Source of the DNA: Plumapathes pennacea
Taxonomy: Eukaryota; Cnidaria; Anthozoa; Antipatharia; Myriopathidae
Assembly: GCA_964036295.1 (NCBI GenBank)
Contig: OZ038463.1
Location: forward strand, 1,302,001 to 1,366,000
Direction: 5' to 3'
DNA: 64,000 nucleotides
The notes under the pieces were generated by a model that did not search any database, was not told the DNA's origin, and saw only the letters and a program-made list of their open reading frames with translations. Shown here in pieces: positions 22,465 through 46,589 of the stretch. Both the position numbers and the translations under genes were made by a program. Position 1 is the first letter of the stretch; each line of letters opens with the position of its first letter.

Positions 22465-23760
22465 CATTGCCTTGCTGATAAGGTACAAGCAATAAAATCA
22501 CTAAGCAAAAAACAGCAAACAAGGTTGCATTGTGTATGTGTTTGAGAGGGGGTGGGGGTTGGGAATTGTGGGGGGCTAAATCGAGTTTCTCTGGAGCCAT
22601 TTTATCATAAGAGTATTCAGTGTGTGCGATTGGAAATCTGTTCTTTGATGCTGTTACAAAAAAGAATTAATGCGTTACAACACTCTGGAAATACCGGAAA
22701 TACCGGGGCTCAATCATCATTGTTTACGGCTAAAGTTCGTCATGGCTTTGGTGTCCGTTTTTGGCCTGGTATCTTCCCAGAGGTACTTCGTGTCGCCACA
22801 GAAAGTTCATCGGGGCTAAATAATTAGCGGCGACAGAGTTATTTGCAATCCCGTAGCGATGTCCATTAAATATAATCGAATCCATCAAACATTTGTTTAC
22901 GCTTATGACGATGAACTTGTGAACGCCAGCCAAAAATCGTTCCCTGAAATCCAGTTTACCCGTGCATGTTCCACAAAGCCAAACGATGTTGAGTTTGGAT
23001 GGGATATAGCTAACTTTACACGCAATTGTATGAACGTACAATTCAATCGCAGCGCCCACATCTCAAGTTGTTCGCGAAGTCACCTTACGTCATCGCATAT
23101 CTGACGCCTGTGATGAAGCAGATATTCTATCCCACAGTTCCATCCAGGTTTAGGTGCTTTGAATTGTCTCATGCGGCTAATCCCAGCGTCGGTAATTTTA
23201 CGTGGAGGAAGTGTTGATTTAGGCACAACCATGTTGGTTTCGTTACCATTTAGTCCTAGACTCACGCGGATGGCAACGACACTAGACACCTGAACGTCAG
23301 ACCCTCCTTTCCCTCTCCCCGAGAGGAAGTGAAAGGAGGATCTGATAGCAAGTTAGAGTCCAGAGTACCTAACCCTGTTGGGAGTAGCCTGCAAGAAATC
23401 TGTGACATAAGTCAGACTGTGACAAAATTTGGACGAAGGTAAAATTATGTTCCCCCACTCTACTCCCCTGCAGAAACGTGTGCGCCAGTCCCAGACTAAT
23501 GCGAACACGACAACAAGGGGTGGCTACAAAGCACATGCTGCCATATTCGCTGATTCTTGTGCAATCAGCTTTGATAAAACAATGAACATGCTTTGGAGTG
23601 TTGTTCAGACAGTAAAATGATGACCTTGTAAAAACAAGTAAGTACATGAAGTAGTTATTATTTCAAACATTTCAACCAGTGAAGAATTAACTCAAGTTGA
23701 CCTCCCCACATGTGTGCTTGACGAACAGAGTACATACGAAAGTGAAGAAGGGCAGTTGTT
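20540..23760. other. 3.2-kb stretch without a supportable gene
   Basis: It has T/A homopolymers (20767-20783, 22431-22461), a (CACT)n run near 21782-21803, and scattered short open frames with poor composition. The last part is the presumed promoter side of DUS2. A minus-strand frame at 22730-23059 is the longest and is not convincing. Confidence 0.4.
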
Positions 23761-23795
23761 TAGGTTTTATTTAGTGAAACTCCACACATTCATGA

Positions 23796-36001
<12,206 letters not shown>

Positions 36002-37240
36002 CGGACCTTTCTGATTCAGCTCAGTGCTATAAGAGGGGGCTCTTATCACGGTACTGCACAGAGACCATGCTGAGGATGTCCCTAGTGCGTATCTGAACAT
36101 TTGGAGCTGGGTGATTTGCGAGCATTTGGATGTTTTGCAAATTTAGAACTTTCGAGAGAATATTTTTACTTGTAAGTGTGAAAGTTTTCACGAATGGAAA
36201 CTAAGCCATTTCCGAGATGCCTGTTGCCCCTTTTCTAAAACGAAGCCAATGAACAGTTTTACTCGCATGTTCAAGAGAAAGATTTCTCACAAGACCTCGT
36301 TTTGAAACAGCGGAAATGGTCCATTTATGTGTGTTCTTCAATGAACACCGAACAAGTTAAATTGATTTGAGCTGATTGGCTGCTTGTGGTCATGTGATCT
36401 GAGATCGATCCAGACTAACCTCAAGTCGAAAAGTCGACGTTTCCTCGGAAAATTTCCTTTCTTATTTATTTATTTTCTTTTTTAGTAGTGAAATATTTTA
36501 CAGCGAAAATTATCAGATGTACAACGTGCAATTGACGTGAGGCGCACTTCAGATTCCAGTTCAGGTGATATATGTAGATGTTATATTTATTAAACTTTGG
36601 AAGTCCGAGGCTTTGTTGTAGTTTTCTGTTTCTCCTTTGTTATCTGCCACTAATGGTAATGAAATACACTCTGGAGTGAAACTAATAAATACGGTATGTA
36701 AAAACTCGCCAGTGCATGTAAAAGGGGGCCCTCTTTTAATTCTAAGCTCAGCTTTAATCTAAGCAAGCTACCGAAAGCCAAGTTCTCTGCTGAGAACTGA
36801 GAAGGAGAAATTGAAGTTGATCACTCTTGGGAGTAAAAAGGTTAAAAGAGTTAGTGGACGGTGTTCCTTTCCCTTGCTTGTCATAGATAATGTCTTGGTG
36901 CCCTTCATAGAACATTGCATGGGACTTCGTTATCGGGATGCTGGCGTAAGAACCTTACTTTAAACTGGCCCTCTTTGAACAAGAAGAGGAGGACCAGACT
37001 AGTGTGAAACCCACCGAGTAGTGTAACGCTGTTCAACACGTGATGAAGGAAATGAAGGAGACCAGTATAAAGAGTCGATTCTCTTGTCCACCGCGTTTTG
37101 TCCAATCGGATTGGCCGGCCATAGCTACTACTATTTTCTTTAATAAGGACATTATTGAGGTGAATTAATACGCATTTGCCTCGTTCATTTTCAATAGTAC
37201 GCACGTAGTACCGACCCACGTTACATTGAAGGATGGGCTG
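36002..37240. other. Intergenic between DUS2 and the C2 gene
   Basis: Holds the likely DUS2 3' UTR (AATAAA at 36684-36689, ATTAAA near 36590). A 104-codon minus-strand frame at 36905-37219 has no recognisable feature and no supporting splice context. Confidence 0.45.
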
Positions 37241-37248
37241 TCAAGTTA

Positions 37249-37384
37249 AGCCCTGGCAAAAGGGGCTTCCATGTCTAGCCAATCAAAATCGAGCCAAGTG
37301 GGTGGCAAAACGACTGCCAAAGTCCAACCAAGTCGAAAATTTTTATTTAGTTGGCCCGACTTGGGAGTCCGTTTGGCCAGGGCT
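37249..37384. mobile_element. 136-bp MITE with TTA target duplication (PIF/Harbinger-like)
   Basis: Termini AGCCCTGGCAAAA and TTTGGCCAGGGCT, flanked by TTA (37246-37248, 37385-37387). Confidence 0.7.
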
Positions 37385-37784
37385 TTAGAGAAGAAAACGT
37401 GCGAGCCAAGTAGATGAAGAACAGCATATATTCCTTAATTAATTTTCACTTGTAAATAAAGGGCTTCTGTTTGCCTGCAAACATCTCGACGAGTAAAACA
37501 TTTCATTAGCTTCTTTATCGTGAAGGCCCCCATACGCCACATGACGATCAAGTCGTGTGAAGTTTCTTTAATGTGATGCAAATAACATTGCTCAAATTTC
37601 ACGCTGAAAAGTATAGGGACTTATTTCGTGAAGGGTGTAGTGTTCATTTACCCAGAGAGGAAACACTTCTGTTGTTGGTGTTTGATAGGGCAAAGTGATG
37701 GGCAGTGCGTGTTGTGTGTAATATATTATTTTACCACGAGAAAATAAAATCCATATCTTCAAGCCGCCGTGTAATTTTCTTTCT

Positions 37785-37972
37785 ATTATATTAGACACGA
37801 GTGTTTTACGAGAAATTGCACAAACAACCGTGCAAAAGCGAGAAATGATGCCAGCCATATCCTCACTAGTGAGGATATGGAAAATACGCCACTCGGGTCC
37901 CGGATGTAGTTACGTATGGATTTTACGCACGGTATATTTTCGAGTAAAACACTCGTGTCTATATAATAAAGG
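37785..37972. repeat. Inverted repeat with a perfect 26-bp palindrome at its core
   Basis: Outer arms carry ACACGAGTGTTTTACGAG near 37796 and a near-complement CGAGTAAAACACTCGTGT near 37941. Nested inside, 37855-37880 is a perfect palindrome centred on ACTAGT with half-site CCATATCCTCACT. Confidence 0.7.
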
Positions 37973-37987
37973 TTAATGTTTTGAGAC

Positions 37988-40900
37988 TCAGTTCCACAAG
38001 GTTTGCCATCTGTTGATCGTTTTGCCCGGATGTGCAAGGGCCTCCCACCAGTGACGTCGAAACGCTCTGTCAGCTGCAGACTCCGCTGTCACTGCTCGGC
38101 CAATCACGTGGTCCCGAGTGAGCACGTGTTTGCGTCTGTGTACAGCGGTGATTTCTAGAACCAGGTCACCCAGGTTAATTCTGGGAATGTCAAACGCCCA
38201 GGTCTCGTAATAAAGCACGTTAGAATAGCTCCTTTTAGTCGCGGTGCACTCGGACTGTATTATCGTATGACAGCACAACAGGGTAACTTGAACATAAGAT
38301 TCTGTGAGGAAAGGATAAAAATAATGTTTAAGGACATCAATATAATGAGGTATTTTTCGGTTTAGGCTTGCCTTTGCTAACGCGCACTTCGCTGTTTTAG
38401 GTGAAAAATTTGTGTCAACTTGCAAGAAAATTTGAACATGTTCAGCCGGTCACTGCAAGTTGATGCAAGTCCGTGCAAATTGGTGGCCAAACGAAACGCA
38501 AGTCCGCGCAAGTTTGAAAACTTGCATCGACTTGCGTTGAATTGCATCTCGTTTGGCCAGGGCGTACTTTTCACCGCACATAATGCGTAGGTAAATGTAT
38601 GTAAATGTAAATGTAAATGTATAAGTGTATATCAACATCCTCGGTAGTATAGTGGTGAGTATCCCCGCCTGTCACGCGGGAGACCGGGGTTCGATTCCCC
38701 GCCGGGGAGAGAGTACTTTTTTTTACTGCCGAGCTGATGATCACGTGACCCTGTCGAACAGTTTTCATGGTCCTTTGCCTTTTTTTTTTTCTTTTCACGA
38801 TTTTCGGATCGCCCTCGACTTACGCTATTTTCAGTTTTTGACCCAGGTGCGCCGGATCTAAGGAGGTTTGTTTGAATGCGTAACATTTTTGCACATATGA
38901 TTCTGATCCGTAAAGGGGCTGGTGAGCCTGGGAACGAGGATGGGTACACGGCAACTTGATTCATCAATAATAAAATTATGACAAATATTTTCGGTTTCGC
39001 AGTACTGAACTTTGAGCTGCCATAAAATTCGACTTTCTGACCCAAGAACTGAAAACATAAACCTGGCGTTTTCACGATTGAGAGCTTAGCGCGCTTCTTT
39101 GCGCATGAGCTACAACTTACAGGTCTGATAGCGACAGCGTTCGCTACGACACTCACCTGAACAACTCACACCACATCTGTCTTTTCCTTCTTTTGCCTTG
39201 CAGCTGAGGTTCCTCGCCTTCACAATCTGCACCTTGATTCTTGATGACCCACCAGGGACTGGGTCATATGACAATGAAATGTTCACCTCCCCCGTGGGAA
39301 ACTGTTTCGGATGCGCGTCCTGGCAAAATTTAGATACCACTGCGCATGAGACTGGGAATTAGAAAGTAAAGGGAGCTGAAAGGTGTTTTCTGAAGGAGCT
39401 AAGCTGTCCTAACAGTCTTCAACTCTTCAATTCTCCGCGTCCGTCCGTTTGTCCGTTTGTCCGTTTGTCTGTTCGGTCTGCCGTTTGCTTCGTCTGGCAT
39501 TTCATCACTTTGTAGTTTGGCTTAGTCTGTCCCAATGTCGTTTTGTTTTCGATCGTCAAGCCATGTTCGAGGTTTCCTCCTACTTTCGTAGTGAGCCTGC
39601 CACCAACGTTTGACTGTGTCATTGATAGTGGAAAGATGCTCGTACATTCAGCAATCTCCAAGCTTTTCGCCGGCCGTCGGCGATTACATTCTTTGCGATC
39701 GGTTATCACTGTTTCGATAGGACCAGCTTTTGTGGTACAGTTTCCGCTGACTCAGACCCAAACTAGTTATACCGTGGGCGGCTGAGTATAATTCTGTCGC
39801 TTAAAGATAACAATCTTTTATAAGGGCGGGAGATAATCATCCTCGCCCTCACATGGAGACAATTTGTTACTCTGTGTAAATCATAATGAATATAGGACTG
39901 AATTTAATAAATTTCCACTGGTTTGCCGTGGTGTGGACTCTTATTTACCACGATTTACGTCATCACATGGGTCAAAATGTTGTGGACTCACGGCACTTCG
40001 CCGAGTAAGTCCGCAACTAATTTTGACCATGTGATGACGTAAATCGTGGTAAATAAGAGTCCACACCACGGCAAACCAGTGGAAATTTGTTTTTTACCAC
40101 AACATTTAGAAATATACAGGAAACTTTCGTTGTATTTCGCTGCAAAACGTGACATGCTGGCGTCAGCATCGTTGTCTGGACTCTTATTTACCACGGTAAA
40201 TCGACCAATCAGACAGCGAGAAACTAGTGTGTTGTGGTAAAATTAATAAATTTCCACTGGTTTGCCGTGGTGTGGACTCTTATTTACCACGATTTACGTC
40301 ATCACATGGTCAAAATGTTGTGGACTCACGAGGCGCTTCGCCGAATGAGTCCGCAACTAATTTTGACCATGTGATGACGTAAATCGTGGTAAATAAGAGT
40401 CCACACCACGGCAAACCAGTGGAAATTTGTTTTTTACCACAACATTTAGAAATATACGGGAAACTTTCGTTGTATTTCGCTGCAAAACGTGACATGCTGG
40501 CGTCAGCATCGTTGTCTGGACTCTTATTTACCACGGTAAATCGACCAATCAGAGAGCGAGAAACTAGTGTGTTGTGGTAAAAAGTAAAATGGCCAATGGG
40601 TCACGTGCAGGATCATTTGATTCACATAGCACAATATTCAGCCATGAAGAGCTTGCCAACAGTCTATTCAGTAATACATGATGAAAGAAGCAAGTCAACG
40701 TGCACTTGCTCAATGCTCGGGGCATTTGTGTGCCGCATACTATGAATTTATAGTGAATATTACCGAACGAGTAAACTTAATCTAAATACGTTGTACCTGA
40801 ATAATGTCTGTCGTCGTTGATGGATCCACATTGTTGGTGATACTGTGATCGTCCACTGTCTCGCCATCATCTTCTTCCTCGTATTGTCCGTCCCTCTCGG

Positions 40901-41147
40901 ACATTTCTTTTATCGTGTTATTATTACTGTAACAATAACCCGATGACTTGCGACTTTTAGACGATTTGCCCCCGCAGCAGGCTCGACGGAGAGGTTGAAC
41001 CGCCGAAACTTGCATGTTAGGTGAGACCGGCAAAAACTGGCTGTGATTTTCCCTTTCCGGTTCTTCTATCCATTCAAACCAGTTCTCTTCATCCTCTTCG
41101 TTCTTGAAAACAATTGATGACCACTGCGTGTTGTTCGTGTTTCCCAT
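37988..41147 (-). CDS. Protein with N-terminal MGN motif and one degenerate C2 domain, three exons
   Basis: Exons on the minus strand: 41147-40797, 39319-39157 and 38301-37988 (TGA); phases match, giving 275 residues. The N-terminus MGNTNNTQWSS could be myristoylated. Residues 10-117 are acidic and polar with a Cys pair (RRACCGGKSSKSRK). From about residue 128 to the end is a synaptotagmin C2B-like domain: GEVNISLSYDP, IKVQIVKARNL, YVQVTLLC, WAFDIPRINLGDLVLEITAV, HVIGRAVT, HWWEALAHPGKTINRWQTL. The Asp residues that bind calcium in C2 loops (SDPYVKV and the loop-3 DxD) are missing, so calcium-independent lipid or protein binding is likely. Only one C2 is present, unlike synaptotagmins with two. 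A second possible donor in exon 2 (GGT-GTGAGT) would break phase with exon 3. Confidence 0.78.
38638..38709 (+). tRNA. tRNA-Asp (anticodon GTC)
   Basis: 72 bases with acceptor stem TCCTCGG pairing CCGGGGA (one T:G), D-loop A box TAGTATAGTGG, anticodon loop CTGTCAC, T arm GGGGTTCGATTCCCC (B box GGTTCGATTCC), and discriminator G. All stems close. It lies in intron 2 of the C2 gene on the opposite strand; a T run about 9 bases downstream (38718-38724) fits a Pol III terminator. Confidence 0.96.
39905..40582. mobile_element. Tandem pair of a ~340-bp hairpin element
   Basis: Copy 1 is about 39905-40243 and copy 2 about 40244-40582, nearly identical. Each holds a ~60-bp hairpin whose arms contain CCGTGGTGTGGACTCTTATT and its complement, around a GTCCGCAACTAATTTTGACC loop region, then a tail ending GTGTTGTGGTAAA. 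It lies in intron 1 of the C2 gene. The short frames over it are by-products. Confidence 0.85.
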
Positions 41148-41159
41148 AACAGTCACTCG

Positions 41160-42440
41160 GGTCTACACCTGGAGTCTTGGCAGTCGCATTTTGCTCGATT
41201 ATATCCTTTAGGTGCTCACGCTTAACTTACCTATTAAAGACCGCAAACCAAATCAAGATGTGAATAGTGATGTGATAAACCTTCGGGTTTAAAAGCGAAC
41301 ATTTGTTTTTGAGCGCGAACTGAAAATTAGCATTGTCAATAATCGGAGCAGGTGTTACAGGAAAATTGTAATGTGATACTGAGAGGCACATACAGGAGGA
41401 AATGAGGCCTCCGGATAAAAACCAATATTTAAAGCATGCAGCCGTTTTTTCTCCACAAATAGGAGAAATTTATAAGAACAATTCATTCCATCCCTCCCCC
41501 TTTCTCCCCCACTTCATCCAAACCGGTGCGCGAAGTGTGCCGCAGTGCATGTTTACGAAGTTTCTATTTATACATACGTCCACTTCTAAAATATATATAT
41601 TAGCCTACATCATTGAATGAAACATCGAAAACGTGTTGATCGTCATTCCTCTTTCATCTCTTTTATTCAAGGGATTAATATTAAACACAAAGAAATGAGA
41701 TGACGCTTGTTTTAGTCAGAAATTAAAATAGCAAGAGACTGACCGAACCACAATAGCGGCCGAGTGGCTCTCACTCGCTAATTATTAAGAGTCTTGTCCC
41801 CTTCTCAGTCAAAGAATATCTTCCCGGCGTCTTTTTCAGCATGCAATGCGGGAAACAGTTAAAGATTTATAAAGCCGGGTTCTTTGATAATACGAGTGAT
41901 TCTGATTCAGCTCCAGACACAGGTGAATTACTAACCGAAGCTGATGTGCTTGCTGGACAAGGCACGCTTCGAAGATGACACACACATGCCAAACTACTTA
42001 TAGCACAATACCATATTCAGACAGACTACAACAGGATGGGCAAGTAGTAATGCACGTTACTAACCGTGACAGTATTTGATCGAGTGAATGTTCGTCTGTC
42101 AGTCAGTCAGTCAAGAGGCGGACAACATTTCATGTATAGACTAACGGAAAACTATTCTACTCCTTATAAGGCAGTTCGTTCCTCACGAATTGGAAAACTC
42201 CCGTTTTTGCCCGTCCACACTATAAAATTGCGTTTACAAAATTTCCACTTTGGAGAGCGTTTCAAAAGTTGCGTGTTCATAAGGTCAAAGCAAATAATAA
42301 TAAAACTGACTTGTTTTGTTATTCCCCTCGGAATGAGCGTTTCTCATTTAAGTTTCACATTTCGCGGCTCCACACTCTTTAGCTTTTCTTTACTAGCTAA
42401 GGTGCTAGCATTTGTTTATGTTCCCTGCATTGCATCAGAA
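41160..42440. other. Presumed promoter side of the C2 gene; no gene seen
   Basis: No exon supported. A 151-codon plus-strand frame at 42066-42521 has low-complexity, non-protein-like composition and overlaps the candidate exon on the other strand. Confidence 0.4.
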
Positions 42441-42452
42441 GCGCTTATTCAC

Positions 42453-42602
42453 CTTGAAGCAAGCAAACTTGGTTGTTGTCGTTGTCTCATACTCGCGAAT
42501 AATTGCCTCCGCTGCCTTTAAGTCTCTCACGAAGCCAGATCTTTCCGATAATTTCACTTCGAAATAAGAACTCACTGCTCTGAAATTACTTGTGCTTGTC
42601 AT
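42453..42602 (-). CDS. Candidate coding exon, 50 residues
   Basis: ATG 42602 opens MTSTSNFRAVSSYFEVKLSE, continuing through RDLKAAEAIIREYETTTTTK to FACFK, then a splice-donor-like AAG-GTGAAT at 42453. The sequence resembles the start of FAR1/MULE-type transposase N-termini (an acidic helix followed by TKFxCF). That likeness is by eye. No following exon was found, so this may be a fragment. Confidence 0.3.
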
Positions 42603-42672
42603 TTTTCTTGGACAAGCATAGAAGCGGCCATTAGCTTGAGAAATCACATCCAGCATAAAACTGAGGGCCTCT

Positions 42673-42890
42673 TCATATGAGCCCGGTTGACCGGGCTGGC
42701 TCGGTCAACCGGGCCAGTCAAGTCGTGTGTTCATATGGGAAATTTCAGCCCGGGTAACCGAGATAAAGTGTCCATGATGCAAAAGTTTTTTTCCAATTCT
42801 TCCATTAATGCCAAATTAAGAAGCAAGTACATTTCAGACTCGCATAGTTGAAACATTTTCATCCCGGTTAACCGGGCTGAAAATGTTCCG
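42673..42890. repeat. CCCGGTTGACCGGG palindromic repeat cluster
   Basis: GCCCGGTTGACCGGGC, GGTCAACCGGGCC, GCCCGGGTAACCGAG and CCCGGTTAACCGGGC lie within about 220 bases, arranged like ends of a small foldback element. Confidence 0.5.
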
Positions 42891-42949
42891 CGGTTTTGTT
42901 TGCGCAGCGGTGTGCCATCCTTTTGACGGATTTCGAGCGACATAATCAG

Positions 42950-45475
42950 CCATCCGTGAAAAGGAGGCTTTTTAATTTTCAGCTGCAGTTCAAATTTACA
43001 CGAGAAAACTGAATGCCGACATCATCTTGATAATTCTAAAGATCATCAGGCCGTAAAACATTCACCTGTTCACGACCGGACTGATCAGAATGATTTAACA
43101 ATTTCTGCTTTGCCTCGCCACGTTTTGAGGGATTGCGACGAGCGTCTGCGAGCGAGAAACTATGATCAGCCATCCGTGAAAGGGAGGCCGACTGAGTTCC
43201 GAAGTAACTATTCATAATTTTGCTGTGAAATGTTATTTCGTGAGTTGGGAGAAAAGTTAGCATGTACGATAAACGCAATTTGAACGTTCTTTGTGCTTAA
43301 TATATTACATATTTCCTCTCTCGATACGAAAACCATTCCGATGCATTGTTCGCACTCGGGTTTCAATGTTCGGAAAAACCCGCTGACGTCAACTCGTTTT
43401 GAGGGATTGCGAAGCGCGCGCACCCATTCTTATTCTCTTTCCTTTGCGTGTAGCATTGACGACTTCGAAGAAAAGATTGAGTCAGCATTTCGGTAAAGCA
43501 AAGGCTGCTCTTGTTGAGCAGTACCAAAGTAAAAGTCCAATCAATGGCAGAGCGAGGGGGTATCTGCGATTATCGTATTTCTAGCCCGGGATTTCTAGTG
43601 TTTAAATTAAAACAGTAGTGAAATTAAAACAATACCAGAGTAGATAAATTAATTGCTGGCGGCTTGATAAGGCGGCAATAATTTGGACATACGCAAACTA
43701 AGACCTCCCTTGGGCTATATATTTCTTTAATATTTAGTAATTTTTAGCCTTCCGCCCTAAATCGTGAATATCTGAATAATATCCGTGGGCCAAATAAACT
43801 GAATATCCGTTGGCTAAAGAAGTCGACATGCAACTTACTGCAAAACAAAGAAAAATTATTCAAATTGGACACGACGAGTCGGCTTTCAATAGACTCACCA
43901 GTGTGATCACCGTACAAAAATCGCCGATCAAATTGAACGTCGACAGCTTTAAATTCGTTGCCATAATATAATACAAGAAGAGTCTAGCTTTCCTTTAAGG
44001 AAGTAAAAGTCCCGCGACAATCAAATCTGTATGTGGCCAAAGTTACTGAGGCCGGAATGGGGTCCTTCCTTGTTAGTTATAGTTCCGTGTTCACGAAGTG
44101 TTGCGGTTTGTTCGCGCTTCAAGAATAATGAAAATCAATCGTCTAGACCATCTGTAGCTAAGGTAAAATGAAAAGCCAGATTTAACATTAAGATATAATG
44201 TGAGAGATCATGTGAAAATACTAGTTCGACTACTACGAGTAGGCTTTGATCGATTTTGCTTTACCTGAGCAGATGCACTGAGTTTAGCTGTCTGTGATGA
44301 GTTAACCGATATTTGTTCGAACGTCTGCATCGGCTGCCATCGCCGGCTAACACTGATTTCCAACTGCCTCGTTAAGGAGCCTGTTTGCTTCTGCGTTTCT
44401 CGATTCTTGAATTAATGCATGATTTCCAGTGAGTTAATATTGACAATTAAGAAAAAAACAATGAAACTGTTTTGAATATGGAGATTAACTAAGTATACAT
44501 GAATAATGCACGCGTCGTTTCAGATAATATCGTATGTGTATCAGCCAGTAGATATTGTACTTTTATCACTTACACTCAGCGAACATGACTTGCTTGTTGT
44601 CGACTGGTTGTAGCCGGGTGCCTAGATAGAGTGGCGCCACGTGATGAAATGCATGAACAAATATGTTTTGAAGCCTCTGATTGTTCACACCAAGTTGGTA
44701 ACGGACAATACACACAGAAAATGTCAAAGCAGACGTCGGTTATTCAGACATAATTTTTTGCAGCTATCAAATTGGGGTTATTAAAATCGATGTTTTTGAT
44801 GGCGCAGGAAATATATCCGCGTGCTGTAACGGATATTTGCAGGAATTACAGATCCATGTCTAGTATTTCTAGCTGCGCGATGTGATTCAGCCAGTGAGTA
44901 CGACTTTATGTTTTAATGATGTAGAGACCGGCCAAGAGAGGATGATATAGCTTTATATATGATAAAGGGTAAACAGCATTTTTAATCGCTGGGACAAGTA
45001 GCCCGATTTTACGGGGCAAACGGCCGCAGTGGACAAATGTTCTCCATTTCTTAAATTTTGACTGTTAGAATTTTTTAAGCACAAAAGAAATACGAAAAAA
45101 AAAAAAAAAAACATGATCTCGACTGAAAATACAAATGCACCACAGAGCTAGACAAATGACTTTTATCGAAGTGAATATTGAAACGGCCCTTTACATGAGA
45201 CAATTTTTTAACATTGAAAGAAAATAACCAATATCCAGACCTTTATCTTCCAAGTCTTAAAGAAGTCCGCAATTAGCCTGCTTTTCATAGTTAATTGAGG
45301 AGCCGCAGCCGGGTTGAGCCGTAAGTACCCGTTGCTAACCAAGCTGTTTTAATCCCAATTAACTGCGGCGAACAAAGGTGTAAGCAAAACAGAACGCAAG
45401 AGCCTCGATCCTGGGGGTGAGAATGTTTCCCGTGGGAAAACGCCAGCCTACTGAACTGCTTTGTGAAAACCGGAT
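42950..45475. other. 2.5-kb gene-free stretch
   Basis: ATCAGCCATCCGTGAAA occurs twice (about 42948 and 43168) and CGTTTTGAGGGATTGCGA occurs near 43120 and 43396, indicating repeat fragments. A poly(A) run lies near 45098-45115. No exon is supported. Confidence 0.4.
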
Positions 45476-45489
45476 ATCAAGAATTCACT

Positions 45490-45594
45490 TAGCCTGCGAA
45501 TACAGCCGTCTCCCGTCGGGAAGTTTGTTTGAACCCCCCGAGATAGAGGGCTCAAATAAGCTTCCCGACGGGAGACGGCTGTATTCGCAGGCTA
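45490..45594. mobile_element. 105-bp foldback element, TAGCCTGCG arms, 9-bp target duplication
   Basis: TAGCCTGCGAATACAGCCGT and its complement form near-perfect arms of about 40 bases. GAATTCACT flanks both ends exactly (45481-45489, 45595-45603). A half copy lies at 47336; a relative with different interior lies at 5662-5832. Confidence 0.9.
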
Positions 45595-45760
45595 GAATTC
45601 ACTGAGCTTTGGGGCCGTTTTGCTGTATTTTTTGAATCTCTTCAAAGTTTGTAATTTTTTTCTTCGACAAATGGGCTGATACACTAAACTATTGCGCAAA
45701 TTTAAAGTAACCGTCCGTCGCCGAGTATTAAAATTGACAACTTTTTTTCCTACCAAAATA

Positions 45761-46515
45761 GGGTGTCTCGAAAACTAAGACCTAAGACCTCGAAAACTAA
45801 GACCCCGAAATATGCTCAGCGAAACGCTCGATTCGCCTCGGAATTGTTTTTATCGGAAGCTGGTTGTGTGACACTTCAAACAATGAGGTATTTTTAGACA
45901 TTTGGCAATGATTCCAAAGGGTCTTAGTTTTCGACATCTCGAAAACTAAGACCCCCGAAAATATGCTCAGCGAATCGCTCAATTCGTCAAATGCTGCAGG
46001 TCTGTATACCGGAATCCAGGTAGATCGTTGCTTTCGGGGGGTTTCTTTCGGGAAAATATTGGTAGTTTGAACGCCATACTTGTCGTCGCACGTGGGCACG
46101 AATTTCCAATGATCAGTTTGCGGGAAGGAATTCTAGACAGGACTGTTTGAAAACTTGGTCATCTGTAAATCTTGTGACCGAGTGTCTAGCCATAACGTAA
46201 TAGGATTTTTCAGACTTGAATAGAGCCTTTAATTAGGTTTAAGCCAATCCCTGATGTACAACATGATAAACAAGACGCAGTGTGTTGTCTGCGTTGCATT
46301 AATGGACAATAATTCTATTATCTGTATTTGAAGATATTGTACATTTTGAAGAACAAATAGAGCTCCGTAATTATACGTTATTTCTACTTATGTAGTCCTC
46401 ACTGCTTACGGCCCAAAAAGCAATTCCGAGGCAAATCGAGCGTTTCGCTGAGCATATTTTCGGGGGTCTTAGTTTTCGAGGTCTTAGGTCTTAGGTCTTA
46501 GTTTTCGAGACACCC
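45761..46515. mobile_element. 755-bp Mutator-like non-autonomous element, 10-bp target duplication
   Basis: TACCAAAATA is repeated exactly at 45751-45760 and 46516-46525. TIRs of about 90 bases start GGGTGTCTCGAAAACTAAG and reach CTCGATT(C/T)GCCTCGGAATTG. The right TIR has one more CCTAAGA unit than the left. A third internal copy of the TIR body lies near 45938-45985. No transposase is encoded. Confidence 0.9.
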
Positions 46516-46589
46516 TACCAAAATAAGCTGATACGAAAGATTGAAGCGTATATCAGTCTTGGAAAAAAGCCAATCACTACAAAAACGGT

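Noticed and set aside
22730..23059. 109-codon minus-strand frame upstream of DUS2
   Set aside because: No domain and no splice context; composition not clearly protein-like.
38632..39156. 174-codon minus-strand frame
   Set aside because: It reads through the tRNA-Asp gene and an intron of the C2 gene, and the phase-matched C2 exons on both sides exclude it.
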